From Druceiella hillmani (taxonomy: Eukaryota > Arthropoda > Insecta > Lepidoptera > Hepialidae): 64,000 nucleotides of DNA. The translations under genes were made by a program, and so were the position numbers. The DNA is taken from positions 6,510,501-6,574,500 of the forward strand of contig JAYKKI010000060.1 in the NCBI GenBank assembly GCA_039881145.1, in the 5' to 3' direction. A model generated the notes under the pieces. The model had not been told where the DNA came from, did no database searches, and was given only the letters and a program-made list of their open reading frames with translations. Shown here piece by piece: positions 12,300 through 23,530 of the stretch. Numbering within the stretch: the stretch's first letter is position 1; every line of letters starts with the position of its first letter.

Positions 12300-12520
12300 T
12301 GAAAATTAAAAAAAATTAATTCTGTTTCCTTTCACGACCACTTTCCACTGTATACTCGTCTGTTGTATTCTTCCGGTATTTGCTTTAATTAAAGGGAATG
12401 GTATATTTGCATTTGGATAAAAATGGAGATAACTGTGCGTTGCGTTGGCGGATTTGTCATTTGTAAGTGATACTTGGGGAAAGTTTGAATTGTTATTAAG
12501 GATGTTACTAATTATATGCG
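12300..12520. repeat. Dispersed block D2, copy I
   Basis: Matches 18125-18345. Shared phrases are CCTTTCCACTGTA, TTCCGGTATTTGCTTTAATT, AAAGGGAATG, AAAAATGGAGATAA and GTCATTTGT. The block contains TTTAATTAAA, a homeodomain-type core. It is non-coding, and its role is unknown. Together with D1 and D3 it forms a module present twice within 10 kb. Confidence 0.7.
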
Positions 12521-12693
12521 ATTAAATAGATTGTAACAAAAACACGCCCATTATCTACACAGGTAATTCTATATATTAAACTGAGTAGAAAATGCTAAAG
12601 AATTATATGAAAATTGTCAAATGGTCTTGGTAAAAAAATCATCGTAAAAGTTGCCATTTCAACGAATGGAAATTATATTTTATTTTAAAATTA

Positions 12694-13345
12694 TAATTTC
12701 GTTTTATACTCAGTTTATAAATATAAATTATATAATTTCCTTTTATACTCAGTTATACTCAGTTTATAAATATAATTTATACAATTTCCTTTTATACTCA
12801 GTTATACTCAGTTTATAAATATAATTTATACAATTTCCTTTTATACTCAGTTATACTCAGTTTATAAATATAATTTATACAATTTCCTTTTATACTCAGT
12901 TATACTCAGTTTATAAATATAATTTATACAATTTCCTTTTATACTCAGTTATACTCAGTTTATAAATATAATTTATACAATTTCCTTTTATACTCAGTTA
13001 TACTCAGTTTATAAATATAATTTATACAATTTCCTTTTATACTCAGTTATACTCAGTTTATAAATATAATTTATACAATTTCCTTTTATACTCAGTTATA
13101 CTCAGTTTATAAATATAATTTATACAATTTCCTTTTATACTCAGTTATACTCAGTTTATAAATATAATTTATACAATTTCCTTTTATACTCAGTTATACT
13201 CAGTTTATAAATATAATTTATACAATTTCCTTTTATACTCAGTTATACTCAGTTTATAAATATCATTTATACAATTTCCTTTTATACTCAGTTATACTCA
13301 GTTTATAAATATAATTTATATAATTTCCTTTTATACTCAGTTATA
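12694..13345. repeat. Homogeneous 49-bp satellite array
   Basis: Twelve 49-bp steps and one 39-bp step lie head to tail. Each unit contains a doubled TTATACTCAG decamer followed by TTTATAAATATAATTTATAC and AATTTCCT. The AATTTCC anchor falls at 12733, 12782, 12831 and so on to 13321 with no change in spacing. Only a few base differences exist (for example ATCATTT for ATAATTT near 13262). The first, 39-bp unit has one decamer instead of two, which suggests how the present unit arose. Confidence 0.95.
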
Positions 13346-13574
13346 TGTGCACAGAATTAGGTTTAAGCATAATAGACACGCTCTTTGTTACACGTTTTAT
13401 CAACAAAAGATGTGTCTGCCATTCAGTTCGTGCTGAATTTGAATTTAGTTTTTAGGGTCTTTTTCCATTTTTGTCCGTTGCATTTTTGCTTATAATTTTG
13501 TTAGTAGCTGTTTCTTACGAGTTTGATTAATGCATCTAATTTTTAAACTAATATTAAATTATTAATTTTCAATT

Positions 13575-14560
13575 GATTATTTAAAATTTTCTTTCAAAAT
13601 GCCGGTATTTAGCTGAACTAAGCAGCGAATAGAAAAAAATTGTAAAATTTGGGGAAAAATTACATAGGTGGTGTGGCGCTTCAGACTGAATCCGAAACTT
13701 GAAAACGAAGATTGAGTGGAAATCCGGGAAAAGTTAGCTTTAATTATATTTTTCATTTTTAGTGACAGAAAATTAGGGTAGTGGACTGTACACGATAGTA
13801 CTTGATTCAAGATTTTAGTGGGTGACCAGAACGAGACAATTGCGCCAATAATATTCTCCTTATTTAGTACCTTCCATTTTATTTATCTGGTATTGCCTGG
13901 TATTAACAATAAACTAAAGGAAAATTAGTCATTAGATAAGCTTTTCTGAAATATCTATAAATAGATAAGCTTTTCTATAATAATCTGAATAAATTATAAT
14001 TTTACAGGTAAAAAATAGTCTTTGAGATGGTTCGACTACGTCTTATGTCTTGACAGTAGAATACTAACAAGTAAACGTAAAAATGCATGAAGTTGAAAAG
14101 AGAAAATGTAGAAAGCCAAGTTTGCGTAGTGTTTCCTCATTGCTTTTTATTGTTAATAAATTATAAAATATGCGAAGGTTTATGTAGACCTCATTTTTGT
14201 TATATAGCCTCATTAATAATAAAATACTGGTCATAAAGAAGGGGTCGGGACAGGAAATTTTGAATGGTTAATTAAAAAAAAAATAAAACGGTATTCGCAT
14301 CTTGAACGGCGCGCCTATTGAAAAGTTATTTAAATTTCAAAATGAGAATGGAAATGACTCGCGAAATGTCATTTGTTTTTATTCTATTTTTATTCATCGG
14401 GCACTAGACATGCCTGCCAGTGTTCAATAAAAGGTTGTAGTATGCGGGCCAATGAAGAAAAAACAATTTAACTCTAAATATATTTACAAGGTGATTCAGA
14501 GAGATCTAATTACTGGCATGATTTGTTAAACAAAACTTTTTTAAATGAAATACAAATATT
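13575..14560. repeat. Dispersed block D1, copy I (about 1 kb)
   Basis: Aligns by eye with 19625-20110 plus 21290-21960. Shared landmarks in order are AAGCAGCGAA.AGAAAAA, CCAATAATATT.TCCT, AATGTAGAAAGCCAA, ATGCGAAGGTTTAT, CTCATTAATAATAAAA, TTGAATGGTTAATTA, AAGTTATTTAAATTTCAAAA, TGTCATTTG and GCCTGCCAGTGTT. The short minus-strand frame at 13577-13810 has no domain. The mid-composition 3' core (14340-14450) is the best-conserved part across three copies. Confidence 0.7.
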
Positions 14561-14903
14561 TTGTACTCTAATAGGTATAAATCGTTTGTAAATATATTAA
14601 TAGACAACAAATAAAAATGTCTGTAACTACACGTATACTAAAACTGTACAATTGGTCTGTCATTGAAGAAATTTGAGAAAAAAAATATTCAAGGGATCAT
14701 TATAAAAGTAGAAGAGAATACCGAAATATAGTTTCTTGAAATGTTTATCTGTTTGTTTGTGAGTCTGTTTATTTGTTCGCGCATGAAGTTTTCACTGGAG
14801 TATCTGTTTGTCTGTAAGTCTGTTTATTTGTTCGCGCATGATGTTTTCACTGGAGTATTCTGTGGGGTGGGGGTAAAATACAATGTTTACTTTTATAATG
14901 AAT
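14561..14903. repeat. Spacer with a 55-bp tandem duplication
   Basis: GTCTGTTTATTTGTTCGCGC followed by ATGA.GTTTTCACTGGAGTAT occurs at 14763 and 14818, giving two adjacent 55-bp copies. Otherwise the stretch is AT-rich without a gene. Confidence 0.7.
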
Positions 14904-15362
14904 ACTAGCGTGACCCGTGCGAAGTCTTCGCATTATTTATTCCATTATGAAGCTCAGATGACAGATCAAACAAATATTTTACTAAAATTGACATATTAAA
15001 ATTGACATATTTTACTAAAATTGAGAGGCGCAAGTATCAAAAGCATTGAGCTAAAGTGCCACTTTATTTATACGTGAGTGGATTTGAAATTAAACAAAAA
15101 TTTTACCGACCGTCAATCATATTGACGTCGAGCCGTTAGATGGCAGCATTGCTGTTTTGTGTATATAATTTTAATAATTAATTAATTTGCAAAAACAATA
15201 GCAATAATAAATTTTTTAGTTGTGGATGCCGGTAGAGCAAGTAATTATCTATAAAATGATATATAATTTATGTGGATTAGTTGTGAGGTTTTTCTAAAAA
15301 GGGAGTGTAACATCTTAACCTTAGCGTATTAATATATATGATGATGATGATAATGATAATAG
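14904..15362 (+). mobile_element. SINE-like non-LTR element with (ATG)n tail, copy A
   Basis: One of three copies (also 58919 and 61976), all in this orientation. The head is ACTAGCGTGACCCGTGCGAA, followed by CATTATTTATTCCATTA. The body has GAGGCGCAAGTATCAAAAGC and GCCGTTAGATGGCAGCATTG. The 3' end is CTTAACCTTAGCGTATTAAT and then a run of ATG triplets. A variable 3' microsatellite tail is typical of non-LTR retroposons. Copy A carries an extra local duplication of the AAAATTGACATATT stretch near 14990-15025. No coding capacity is seen. Confidence 0.75.
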
Positions 15363-15539
15363 ATGGCGTTACGTGCATTAATTTACAGTTAGCAATAATT
15401 TCTGAAAGTCTACACGAACGAAGTTGGGGGCGCAGCAAGCTATGGATTAAAAAAAACAATAATAATATAATGAAATCTCAAACACTCAAGGTATATATCT
15501 TTAAATTTAATGAGAAACACCTTTTTTGGCTAAAATAAA

Positions 15540-15850
15540 AAAAAAGTGACTCGTTATAGCATTAGTGTTTCCCATTTTGCTTTGCACTGCAGAGACGTGA
15601 TGCTACGTGAAAGTGGTAGAAAAAGATGGATGCCCTGGAAATAAGGTACTGGAAAAGATATTGAAGAACTCGGAATCAAATAGCGTTTGTTCAATATCGT
15701 ACAAATTTGCATCATGGAATGCGTCAAAAAACCCCTGTCGCGGCGTTGTGACGAATGGTCGCATGGAATAAAATGAAAAGCATCAAACTATGTGGGAGAG
15801 TGCTGGTGAGATGAACAGATTAAATCAAGGCAGTTAAAGATGAGGCAGTT
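15540..15850. repeat. Dispersed block D3, copy I
   Basis: About 300 bp nearly collinear with 19025-19320. Shared phrases include AGCATTAGTGTTTCCCA, GATGCCCTGGAAATAAGGTA, CTGGAAAAGAT, GAAGAACTCGGAATCAAATA and TTGTTCAATATCGTACAAAT. It is better conserved than D1 or D2 and of mixed base composition. Reading frames in it are broken by stops in both copies, so it is not treated as coding. Confidence 0.75.
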
Positions 15851-16069
15851 CTCCCGTGTTTTTAAGTTCCTTATATTCTTAAGAATAATATCTAGTGCTT
15901 GCCTCTATAAGTAGGTTATGTTATGTTTTAAGTAGGTGTTATTATGTTTTTGGTATCATCTTATATAAATCACAAACGATTTATTAATTTATAAATTTTA
16001 CAAGTTACCCGTTTATATTTTGCCAGAGCAAAAAAGTATCATGGCCGCATTTTCTTTTAATCGTTTTCA

Positions 16070-16335
16070 GGTTTCCGTATCTCGAAACGAAAAAAACGGA
16101 ATGTTCTCGTAATATCACTCATATTGTATAATCTGTCTGTCATAACCATTTTTCTTACAAACGGTTTGACGTAGAAACTAGTATAGTGATAGTGAACTTG
16201 AAATTTAGCATGGCGATAAAGCATAAATCATATATTAAATAGTAAATATTTACACAAAAATTTTAGAAGGGGCAAATGACTTGATCATTTTTTTTAAATA
16301 TCATGTATTGTTAAGAAAAAGTGTTTATATTGCGT
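16070..16335 (+). repeat. Dispersed repeat F (CTGTCTGTC / TTTTTCT.AGAAAC family), copy 1
   Basis: Copies share, in order, an A-rich stretch with ACGGAA, GTCTGTC, CC.TTTTTCT.A.AAAC, TTGACGTAGAAA, TTGAAATTTAGCA, GATAAAGCATA and AGAAGGGGCAAATGA. Seven copies, diverged, lie in the window (28570, 29285, 35530, 36080, 51000 and, inverted, 62690). It resembles a common class of old insect interspersed repeat. I cannot name the family. Confidence 0.65.
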
Positions 16336-16564
16336 AACAGAGTTGTAGAGGTAATATTGAAAATGTTTGAAAAAATATATATTTTTTCAAATTTTAGTAA
16401 AAATTATGAAAAAGTTATTTCTAGAAGTTTACCTAAATTTTGCCCGAAAATTATGAGAATTGTATTAAATCTTAAACTTTAAATTAATATTCACATATTG
16501 AAATAATTAACAAAAACTTAAGAAGGAACGAAATTTTTTAACTTTTTTCTTTTTTTGAAGTGAA

Positions 16565-16740
16565 AATTCTTTAGAATCGCTGTGATTTGAAACTCGATGA
16601 AACAAAAATGCGTCACGACAAAGAAAAAAGTGAAGCTTCTTTAGAATCGTTGTGATTTGAAACTTGATGAAACGAAAATGCGTCACGACAAAGAAAAAAG
16701 TGAAGCTTCTTTAGAATCGTTGTGATTTGAATTTTAAGCC
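16565..16740. repeat. 70-bp tandem repeat, 2.5 copies
   Basis: TTAGAATCG.TGTGATTTGAA recurs at 16571, 16641 and 16711 with ATGCGTCACGACAAAGAAAA between. The copies are nearly identical, so the expansion is recent. Confidence 0.92.
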
Positions 16741-18119
16741 TCCTCTTTGTGCCACGCTTCGTAGTATTTCCCTCTCGTCTACTAAGCATTGCACACATGT
16801 GTGCGCCTGTATATTGCCCAGCTAAAGCGAGAGAGCGAGCATCGGTGTGTATCTATATTGCACACTGTCTAATACTTGCTCTGGCTCGAGCGTTCTACGT
16901 GTGTATGTTAATATGTGTGTTAATAGGCCTGAGTATTACAAATCTTTAGTAAAAAACCAGCGCGGTGTATTATTTATGTGTATTTTTATTTGTGTGAATA
17001 AGTACTTGAATACTGAAGTTTCCCTTCTATCATGTGTGAATTGTACACACAATCTGATTGTTTTTTCTTTTATCAATATTAAAAAAAATATTTTTTATCA
17101 CATTGTTATGAGCGATTGCTTTTAAATAATCACAAGAATCTTTTTTCTGGTTCTATGGAAATGAACGTGTTTATCTTTGTAAGTAGTACATAAGAGTCAT
17201 GATACTTTATATCTACGTTAAAAAGTGTAAAATGTATCAACTGTAATACTTCATGCGAATATGTCAAACATAAACCTAACAAATCCGGATAGACTGATCA
17301 TATTTATGTACAGCCGGACAGACTAATCATATTTATGTATACATTTAGCGAGTGACAATCTGTTTTTATGTTGAGCTTTTTATCATCGTCCATTTTGCAC
17401 GACTAGCAGAGAGAGAAAACACTACATGCGAAAGCAAGATAGACACACTGCGAGTCTGATTTCCCGTTTTTTTTTGTTATAGCGGCGTTTCTCTGCTGGT
17501 CGTGTATCAAGGATGGCGTGTAAACGCTTTCGCTCAATAATTTTAAATTCAATATTTCAGATATTATCTATAACATAGCGGTAGCCAGTAATGACTCCAT
17601 GTTATGTACGTCGCTCTTGCTCAAAAGGGAACGAAAACTGGTCAAATGCTTTTCACATAAAATAGGCTTCGGTAATTGTCGGTTTCATCTGGAATTATTA
17701 TGCAGATCAACGGACATAAGTTTATTCGAAAATTCTTTTATAATGACTATATTTACATTTTTATATTTACAATCCATAGTTAAAAAAATAAGGAGAGGTT
17801 ATGCATTACCCGTCACACATGAAGCTTATTATTCCGCAAACAAAGTGTTGATAAATTGAACTTCAGTTTCACTTAAAATATTTAATACTTTATTTCCCAC
17901 GGCATTCCGAAAAAATGCTTTCATTATTTTAAAACTTTAATTAAGCATTACGTTTTCCTAATATGCACCACATACGCGTCCGTCGGCCTACACGTTTTAC
18001 TTACATTTCCGGTATTATTTTGCTTCATTAAAAAGAAATAAACAATTTAAAAATGAGTTCGTTAATAAAAGCATAAAACTCTGATGAATCTAAAAGGAAA
18101 TTAGTTGTCAAGTACTCGG
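16741..18119. other. Spacer with one short hairpin, no gene seen
   Basis: At 17398-17505, CACGACTAGCAGAGAGAGAA faces its complement TTTCTCTGCTGGTCGTG across about 70 bp, which may be a small inverted-repeat element. At 17270-17340 a 45-bp phrase with GACTGATCATATTTATGTA is doubled. Frames at 16749-17125 and 17599-17859 show no recognisable domain. Confidence 0.4.
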
Positions 18120-18124
18120 AGAAA

Positions 18125-18345
18125 AATAAAAAAAAACCGTATCTTTCACGATTCCTTTCCACTGTAAAATGGTTTGTTGTATTTTTCCGGTATTTGCTTT
18201 AATTAAAGGGAATGATAAATTTGCATTTTAATAAAAATGGAGATAAGCGAGCGTCACGCTGGCGGCATTGTCATTTGTTCGCGATGCTCGCGTACAAGTT
18301 TAATATGTATTTTCTGAGTTGTTTTTAAGGTTGTTACAAATTATA
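18125..18345. repeat. Dispersed block D2, copy II
   Basis: Partner of 12300-12520, with the same TTCCGGTATTTGCTTTAATT and AAAGGGAATGATAAATTTGC core. Unlike copy I, the segment after GGAGATAA keeps several CpGs (GCGAGCGTCACGCTGGCGG). Confidence 0.7.
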
Positions 18346-18510
18346 TTTAGTTATATGTACATTAATACTGACAAAATTATAATTACTAATTCTGCTGTTA
18401 TGATAATAACTTACTCCTATGACTATTGCTAGTTTTGCTGTGGATAAGCTGAGAAAGACGTGGATGAACAGCAACATCATAAAAAACGAGTGTGCTTTAG
18501 ACCCCACGAC

Positions 18511-19023
18511 TGAAGTAAAACTTCAAATTCACAAAATATGAACTTTAAAATGAATTTGCAATTTTATTCACTTTAAACGTAGACTATTTAATGTATTAAA
18601 CAAAATAATAATTTGTAAAATTGTTCAAGAACGAAATGATATTACAAAATAATCATAAAATCACCGTTCGCGTAACGCTAGCAAACTCGCATATATATAT
18701 ATATTTCATGGACTGGATATGAGAGGAAGACAGAAAGAAAATGTGCGCGCGCACTGCTCTCTCTTGCTCCTACAGTGTGATACAGACAATAGGCTTGCAC
18801 TGTGTCTTAGATATACGAAACATAAATGGCTATGAGAGAAAGAGAGAAAGAAAATGTGTGCTAGCACCTCTCTCTCTCTTGTCCCCACAGTAAAATACGA
18901 AACGTAACTCTCTCGCTTTCTGTCTTCACTAACTTATATCTTCCTATCAACTTCGCAACGATCTCGTCACGCATCCACCAGCTTACTCCCCAAGTCAAGC
19001 GTGCGTAAAGAAGTTTTACTTCA
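18511..19023. mobile_element. Terminal-inverted-repeat element, about 513 bp, copy 1
   Basis: The left end is TGAAGTAAAACTTC (18511-18524) and the right end is its complement GAAGTTTTACTTCA (19010-19023). Each end is itself a near-palindrome. A second element with related ends and similar length (504 bp) lies at 29631-30134. Both carry a CGCATCCA phrase shortly before the right end. The interior (18690-18910) has two related GAGAGAAAGAAAATGTG stretches. No transposase is encoded. Superfamily is not assigned. Confidence 0.55.
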
Positions 19024-19024
19024 A

Positions 19025-19320
19025 CAAAACGAAAACCTGACTCATTCTAGCATTAGTGTTTCCCAATTGCCTTTACACTGCAGGGACGTGAGGCTACGTG
19101 AAAGTGGTAGAAAAAGATAGATGCCCTGGAAATAAGGTACTGGAAAAGATGTTGAAGAACTCGGAATCAAATAGCTTTTGTTCAATATCGTACAAATTTG
19201 CGTCATGAAATTCATTGACCCCTGTCGGGGCGTAGCGACGAATGGTGGCACGGAATACAATGAAAAGCACCACACTATGGTGATATGGACAAATTAAATC
19301 AAGGTAGTTAAAGACATTCC
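19025..19320. repeat. Dispersed block D3, copy II
   Basis: Partner of 15540-15850, starting CATTCTAGCATTAGTGTTTC and ending CAAGGTAGTTAAAGA. It lies between D2 and D1 here, whereas copy I lies after D1, so the two modules are not simply collinear. Confidence 0.75.
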
Positions 19321-19354
19321 CAACTACGAGTATAGACGGAGAGAGGCTGTCAGT

Positions 19355-19400
19355 CATTCGCACGACCACTCTGCCAAGAATGTAATAACTGAAAAGAATA
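19355..19400 (+). pseudogene. Short LINE 3'-end scrap
   Basis: CGACCACTCTGCCAAGA followed by TGTAATAACTGAAAAGAA matches the segment after the LINE coding end at 21008-21045. It is too short to say more. Confidence 0.45.
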
Positions 19401-19624
19401 TACATTAACTTAAAATGCATTTTTGTCTACTTTGCGCTGAATGATTTAGAAATAAAGGATTTCAGCACAGATTTAAAGGAACGAAGTTACAAAAAAACCG
19501 TATTGTTATCACGTCATTGGTCATAATTTTATTTGCGACTAGTTTCCATAAAGTTAAATATGTCTCCAATTTTAAAATTGATTTAAAATTTATCTAATTC
19601 TAAATTAATTATTTAAATTTCTTT

Positions 19625-20110
19625 ATGAAAACGTTTATTTTTAGCCAAATCAAGCAGCGAACAGAAAAATTGCACAAGTGCAGAGAAAATTGCTCAAAGT
19701 GGCGTTTTAAACTGAATGCAGTACTTGGTGCGCATGATTATCCACGTGTGGTTTCCATCATAGCTGGATTCTATTTTGTTATTTTCAGCAATAGGAAGAT
19801 AGTTATACTTAGCATGGCAGTACTTGATACAATACTTTCGTGGATGGGGAAGATGAGAGAATAATGCCAATAATATTGTCCTGATTTAGCAACTTCCAGC
19901 TCGTTTGCCCAATATTGTCATTATATTACAATTATTGGCGTAAGTTAACCAGATGCTATTTAAACATTTATGACAATAAAATCAAAGTTATAATCAAATA
20001 GTTAAATCTTCCTAATCAATAATTTTTTACGGAAGGTATCCGAAATTCAATAGCATTGTAAAGAAAAGCTATAGGTAGAGAAGCTTTTTAAATGAATTCA
20101 TAATATGAGG
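19625..20110. repeat. Dispersed block D1, copy II, left part
   Basis: Starts with AAATCAAGCAGCGAACAGAA and continues to the AAGCTTTTTAAATGAATTC region. Copy I is uninterrupted at the corresponding point. Here about 1.2 kb, including a LINE fragment, separates it from the right part at 21290. The 79-codon frame at 19625-19864 is not supported, because the homologous stretch in copy I is not open. Confidence 0.6.
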
Positions 20111-20595
20111 AGCCCGTCGCTTCGGATTTTTTTGTTTCTTTTGTTTTAGTCTCAAGGTTTTTTTGTTTTCGGAATTATTCGGTTCTCAATTCGTGATTTG
20201 TTTGCCACATGTATCTCATGTTTTCGGCATTTATTGGCCATTTGGATGGTTCTTTTTTATTTCGAAACATGTGCTCCTAATGTAATACCATTAACAATTT
20301 GGTTATAATTAGACCATAGAAATTGAATGAATACCATAGAATTTCTCAACAGTGAACAGCTCAAGCATTGTGATAGAGTTTGAATGATATAGGCCTAATG
20401 ATAATCTGAAAATAAATTATCTATAGTTTGAAAATGACTCAGAGTAACATAAATCTGTTTTTTAGCAAAATCAGTACTCTCATCTTAATGAAAATGGAAC
20501 CGGAAGGTTTTTTAGAAGGGTATATCCACCGTATGTTCATATGAAACAACTCGGCGTTAAGTGATATGTAGTATTCATTTGTGTATATGTGTGTT
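20111..20595. other. Spacer, no gene seen
   Basis: T-rich sequence with repeated TTTTGTTT and TTCGG phrases. No coding or repeat assignment. Confidence 0.4.
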
Positions 20596-20599
20596 TATA

Positions 20600-21065
20600 T
20601 AACCCTCACTAACGACTCTATCCTGAAGGACCTCAAGGTCCGCACTAACAACTCTATCTTGAAGGAACTCAAGGCCAAGGAACAACTTTCATCGACTGTG
20701 CAATTGCGATTACTAAAATACTTTGGCCCAGGAACGAGCATTCGATCGAAAGACTGGTGGTGCAGGGCCACGTTGAGGGCAAGCGATCTAGAGGTCGATC
20801 ACATACTCGATGGACGGACTAAATTAAATTAGTAATGCGGACTATCGTGCCTGAGTGCTCTCGCAGCGCAGCGAACTGGGAGAAATGGAGAAACATTGCT
20901 AAGGAGGCAGCTCAGATCAAGAAGACCGTATGAAGAATATACATGTACAAGCACCCTCAAATTAGTACCTAAGTCATAGTAGACAAAATAGTCATCGGAG
21001 CAACCGCGACCACTCTGCCAAGAGTGCACGACTGAGAAGAAGTGTTTATATAGGTAGGAAGAAAG
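20600..21065 (+). pseudogene. LINE (non-LTR retrotransposon) C-terminal remnant
   Basis: Reading across frames gives the tail that follows the reverse transcriptase in many arthropod LINEs: SILKELKAKEQLSS, LRLLKYFGP, then in another frame ERLVVQGHVEGKRSRGRS and TRWTD, a stop, then CSRSAANWEKWRNI. A frameshift near 20745 and an in-frame stop near 20820 make it dead. The segment SILKDLKVRTNN / SILKELKAKEQ shows a 36-bp tandem duplication (starts near 20607 and 20643). The catalytic RT is absent, as expected for a 5'-truncated insertion. The clade (RTE- or Jockey-like) is not assigned. Confidence 0.8.
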
Positions 21066-21289
21066 AGAATCGGCGTCTTCGCACCGATTCCAAAAATTTC
21101 TAGTTCTTGCAGTATTTTGCAAATTTATTTACGTTCAGAAACGATATTGTACCGCAGTAGTTCCAATGGAGTACTCGCATTTTCATTGTTTTATTAGTGT
21201 GCTTTTTATTCTTGAAATATTTGAAACCATTTCCATGTTTTTTGAAAACAATTCTGTGGAAAGAGTTTATATGTGGCAGGGCAATGTCG

Positions 21290-21960
21290 AAAAAAATTGG
21301 AAGATAATAAGAGACGATTATGTGGTTTGATCACGTCTGATGTTTGAGCAGTAATATTCTGATAAAGAAAGATAAAAATGCGACAATTCAAAAGAAAGAG
21401 AATGTAGAAAGCCAAATTTTTGTTAAATATTTATTAAATAATGAAATATGCGAAGGTTTATACAAATAAATATAAATGGTCTCATTAATAATAAAACGAC
21501 TTTAAATACCAACCGGTAGAAAGCCAAGTTTATATAACGCGTAATTTTTTTATATTTACCGTTATTGAATAGTGAAATATGGGAAGGTTTATACAAATAA
21601 ATATAAATGGTTTCATTAATAATAAAACGATTTTAAATATCAATCGTAATGACCCTTAAGTAGGAGCCGGTACAGGAAATGTTGAATGGTTAATTACAAA
21701 AAAAAAATAAAACGGAACTCGCTTACCGGACGGAGCGCCAGCTGAAAAGTCATTTAAGTTTCAAAATGAGAACGGAAATTATTCGTCATTTGGTTTTACT
21801 CTATTTTTATTCCTCGGGCGGCGAGCGTTAGGAGGACGCCTGCCAGTGTTTAATAAAAAGTTTAACGGTTCGCAGGTTAATGAAAAAAACACAATTTTTA
21901 TCTAAATTTGTCTTTAATTTGGAGGAATCTAATTGTTGACATGATTTGTAAATAACACTT
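21290..21960. repeat. Dispersed block D1, copy II, right part
   Basis: Matches 14010-14560. An internal duplication is present: GGTTTATACAAATAAATATA and AATGGT.TCATTAATAATAAA occur twice (about 21452 and 21587), a step of roughly 135 bp. The 3' core with TTTCAAAATGAGAACGGAAA and GCCTGCCAGTGTTTAATAAA is at 21755-21865. Confidence 0.7.
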
Positions 21961-22064
21961 TTTATACGCTTGTATAAACAGACAGAAAAATAAAAATTAT
22001 TATAAAAACATGGTGTAGCTAAATATGAAGATAACGTTAATATTTCTATGTGTTTTAAAAACAA

Positions 22065-22317
22065 CTACATCTACTCTTTTTCTTGTTTTTCCGTTTTTAA
22101 ATACTTCATAATACTATCGTGTAGTTATTTTTTATATGCAGTTACACACTATTTCAATATCCTATCGAGCAGATAAAGTTAGTTAAAATATAAGTAAACA
22201 GATTAAACGGTGTGTAGGTGTATATAAAAGTAGTCGACTTAATAACTTCAAAAATTTTATGCTGGTTATATATATTATTTTACAACTAATATTTATAGCA
22301 GTCATATGAATTATTAT

Positions 22318-22363
<46 letters not shown>

Positions 22364-23530
22364 TATATATATATATATATACATATCTATTATATTATAT
22401 ATTTTAGATGAAAATTCGACTCATTTAAGTCATTATTCATCACAAATTACCAAGATGTTCTAAAAATATATTGCATGTCCTTCTGGATACTACACGATTG
22501 TGAAAGTTATTTTCCTATCAAACCATAGAAAAAAACAAACAACAGTTTCCTTTCCACAAAATTAATATGATTTATGCAAGTCATATTTTCCAAGTATATT
22601 TTACTAATTTATACAAACCTGAAATTCAATTTATCACGAATTATTTTATTATACTTACATATATAAAAATATATATTTTAATTAACTTTATTTGCTGGAT
22701 CATTCAAATATTTTCTATACCAGTTGGATTTACACAAGTTGCCGTGAAGGGTGTTGTTCGGTACCTAACGAGGGAAAGTTAGAGTGCCAGGTTCTCAAAA
22801 AATACAGTAACTTATCCTAAATTTACTTAGTTGTTATTATTATGAATTGTGACTGTACACTGCCTTATTTAGGAAAATATCCTTCAAAATTCCTTCTCGC
22901 ATCACGAAAAAGTGTTTATATTATCAAATTTACTTTTGATTTATTTTCAATCATCTAGAAGGCAAGACTGAAATAACAATAGTGAGATAGCAACATTTAA
23001 TTATTCTTCTCACATTTGCACTATGTGCAAGTGTGACAAGGACAAACTGAATTTTGTCGTTTGATTACGTATTAGGATAATCTAACTTTATCTATAAGGA
23101 TTCCGCCTTGTGTCAATGGTATGTCATTCCGTTATACGTCTAATCAAACTTTCTCGCTTATAATATATTACTATTCCTTTTACACCCACTTTTTTGACAG
23201 GTCCTCACATTATTCTATCCGTCTTATTTAATATTTGAATGTGTGCGCAATATTTTATGGTATTTATGTTCTCGTTATCTGGAGCTGTATTTTAATTTTA
23301 TGAAAGTAAGATATCCACATAGTAGCATAACTTCACTAGGTTGAACTTGTAATGGATAAACATTTATGCACGCAACACATGTATAAACGCATGACACAAT
23401 AACACATGTATAAACATACTTTATTTATGAGCTTTTACTGGAAGTTTAGAAAACTAAGCAATGTCGGAATTATTGCTATAAGAGCAATCTTTTATAGTCA
23501 ACCACATTGAATCACTTGATTTCTATTTAA
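22065..23530. other. AT-rich spacer with (TA)n at 22325-22390, no gene seen
   Basis: The microsatellite is TATATA with ACACAC and ACATATCT interruptions. The 71-codon frame at 22567 is hydrophobic A/T-driven sequence without a domain. At 23360-23415 ACACATGTATAAAC is doubled. No other feature. Confidence 0.45.

Noticed and set aside
19625..19864. 79-codon frame considered as a gene
   Set aside because: It lies in block D1, and the homologous stretch at 13580-13800 is interrupted in that frame.
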